Below the pieces are notes generated by a model. That model was not told where the DNA came from and made no database searches. It worked only from the letters and a program-made list of their open reading frames with translations. The translations under genes and the position numbers were made by a program. DNA of 64,000 nt from Novosphingobium barchaimii LL02 (GTDB lineage Bacteria > Pseudomonadota > Alphaproteobacteria > Sphingomonadales > Sphingomonadaceae), in NCBI RefSeq assembly GCF_001046635.1, contig NZ_KQ130452.1, forward strand, positions 5,001-69,000, read 5' to 3'. This document shows, piece after piece, positions 62,601 through 64,000 of the stretch; the stretch's first letter is position 1, and every line of letters begins with the position of its first letter.

Positions 62601-64000
62601 ATGACCAAGCCCAAAGTCCTCATTTCCGACAAGATGGACCCCAACGCAGCCCGCATCTTCACCGAGATGGGCTGCGACGTTGACGTCATCACCGGCGAGA
62701 ACGCCGAGCAGCAGATCGCCCGCATCGGTGAATACGATGGTCTTGCCATCCGCTCGTCCACCCGCGTGACGAAGGAAATGCTTGCCGCCGCGAAAAACCT
62801 CAAGGTTATCGGCCGCGCCGGCATCGGCGTCGACAACGTCGACATTCCCGCCGCTTCGTCGCAGGGCGTCGTGGTGATGAACACCCCGTTCGGCAACTCG
62901 ATCACCACGGCCGAGCACGCCATCGCGCTTATTTTCGCACTGGCCCGCCAGCTGCCCGAAGCCAATGCCCAGACCCAGGCAGGCCTGTGGCCCAAGAACG
63001 GCTTCATGGGCGTTGAAGTCACCGGCAAGACCCTTGGCCTCATCGGCGCGGGCAACATCGGTTCGATCGTCGCCAGCCGCGCGCTGGGCCTGCGCATGAA
63101 GGTCGTGGCTTTCGACCCGTTCCTGACGCCCGAGCGCGCCGTGGAAATGGGCGTCGAGAAGGCCGATCTCGAAACGCTGCTGGCGCGTGCGGACTTCATC
63201 ACCCTGCACACCCCGCTGACCGACCAGACCCGCAACATCCTCTCGGCCGAGAATCTGGCCAAGACCAAGAAGGGCGTTCGGATCGTCAACTGCGCACGCG
63301 GCGGCCTGATCGACGAGGCAGCTCTCAAGGCAGGCCTCGATTCGGGCCACATCGCCGGCGCTGCCCTTGACGTGTTCCAGACCGAGCCGGCCAAGGATTC
63401 GCCGCTGTTCGGCACCCCGAACTTCATCTGCACCCCGCACCTGGGCGCATCGACCACCGAAGCCCAGGTCAACGTGGCGCTTCAGGTGGCCGAGCAGATG
63501 GCCGACTTCCTGGTCAACGGCGGCGTCACCAACGCGCTCAACATGCCTTCGCTGAGCGCCGAGGAAGCCCCCAAGCTCAAGCCTTACATGAAGCTGGCTG
63601 AAGTGCTGGGTTCGATGGTCGGCCAGCTGACCGTCGATTCGGTGCCGCGCATCTCGATCCACGTCGAGGGCGCTGCTGCCGAACTGAACCAGAAGCCGAT
63701 CACCGCCGCCGTTCTCGCCGGTTTCCTGCGCGTCCAGTCGGACACGGTGAACATGGTCAACGCCCCGTTCCTCGCCAAGGAGCGCGGTCTGGAAGTGCGC
63801 GAAGTGAAGACCGAGCGCGAGGGCGACTACCACACGCTGATCCGCGTTTCGGTGAAGACCGAAGCGGGCGAGCGTTCGGTTGCCGGCACCTTGTTCAACA
63901 ACGTCGAGCCGCGCCTGGTCGAAATGTTCGGCATCAAGGTCGAGGCAGAGCTGGACGGTTCGATGCTCTACATCGTCAACGAGGACGCCCCCGGTTTCAT
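62601..64000 (+). CDS. serA: D-3-phosphoglycerate dehydrogenase, truncated by window end
   Basis: The 466 visible codons begin MTKPKVLISDKMDPNAARIF, and the frame is still open at the end of the window. The Rossmann motif GLIGAGNIGSIVASRALGL, the catalytic region NCARGGLIDE, and the later HLGASTTEAQ identify the family; an intervening domain and the start of the ACT domain (IVNEDAPGF) are present. It oxidises 3-phosphoglycerate to 3-phosphohydroxypyruvate, the first committed step of serine synthesis. Confidence 0.96.
   Translation, partial: MTKPKVLISDKMDPNAARIFTEMGCDVDVITGENAEQQIARIGEYDGLAIRSSTRVTKEMLAAAKNLKVIGRAGIGVDNVDIPAASSQGVVVMNTPFGNSITTAEHAIALIFALARQLPEANAQTQAGLWPKNGFMGVEVTGKTLGLIGAGNIGSIVASRALGLRMKVVAFDPFLTPERAVEMGVEKADLETLLARADFITLHTPLTDQTRNILSAENLAKTKKGVRIVNCARGGLIDEAALKAGLDSGHIAGAALDVFQTEPAKDSPLFGTPNFICTPHLGASTTEAQVNVALQVAEQMADFLVNGGVTNALNMPSLSAEEAPKLKPYMKLAEVLGSMVGQLTVDSVPRISIHVEGAAAELNQKPITAAVLAGFLRVQSDTVNMVNAPFLAKERGLEVREVKTEREGDYHTLIRVSVKTEAGERSVAGTLFNNVEPRLVEMFGIKVEAELDGSMLYIVNEDAPGF

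Overview
The window is GC-rich, gene-dense chromosomal DNA from an alphaproteobacterium, most likely a sphingomonad close to Novosphingobium (Sphingomonadales). This is inferred from several things together: large TonB-dependent receptors next to SDR/MDR/Rieske catabolic genes, a UPF0262 gene, a 41-residue L36, an Anbu cluster and a serC leader-like element. I saw no tRNA, rRNA, insertion sequence, phage or CRISPR structure.

Positions 1 to about 39,000 form a large catabolic region. It holds two TonB-dependent receptors, each divergent from a medium-chain reductase, and seven short-chain dehydrogenases. It also holds two Rieske oxygenase alpha subunits, a Rieske ferredoxin, an acyl-CoA ligase, three acyl-CoA dehydrogenases, a GMC oxidoreductase, a LuxR-type regulator without a LuxI, and small VOC, EthD, ThuA, SnoaL and TIM-barrel proteins. 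From 29,739 to 39,007 a tightly coupled run encodes a DUF35/thiolase pair, an acyl-CoA dehydrogenase, a 2-oxoacid dehydrogenase (E1 alpha, E1 beta, E2), a VOC protein, and an ACAD plus kinase-like pair resembling a split ACAD10/11. The logic fits uptake, CoA activation, ring or chain oxidation and beta-oxidation-like removal of short acyl units from a hydrophobic substrate. The substrate cannot be read from the sequence.

From 39,099 the content becomes housekeeping: rpoZ, a ParA-like ATPase, ftsH, an orphan HisKA_2 kinase, an aminotransferase, a GNAT, an SMR transporter, dnaB, UPF0262, a GH25-like protein and cytidine deaminase. These are followed by an M14 peptidase with two DUF4136 proteins, rpmJ and a HAD hydrolase. 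Next comes the four-gene Anbu cluster (54,047-58,159: ATP-grasp-like protein, alpha-E, transglutaminase, proteasome-like Anbu), then an amidohydrolase, a DUF2490 and an extensin-like protein. The window ends with serC and a truncated serA, the serine biosynthesis pair.

Non-coding signals include several intrinsic terminators, REP-like hairpins of at least two families, a perfect 36-bp palindrome between the first TonB receptor and its divergent reductase, and a folded leader that hides the serC ribosome binding site.
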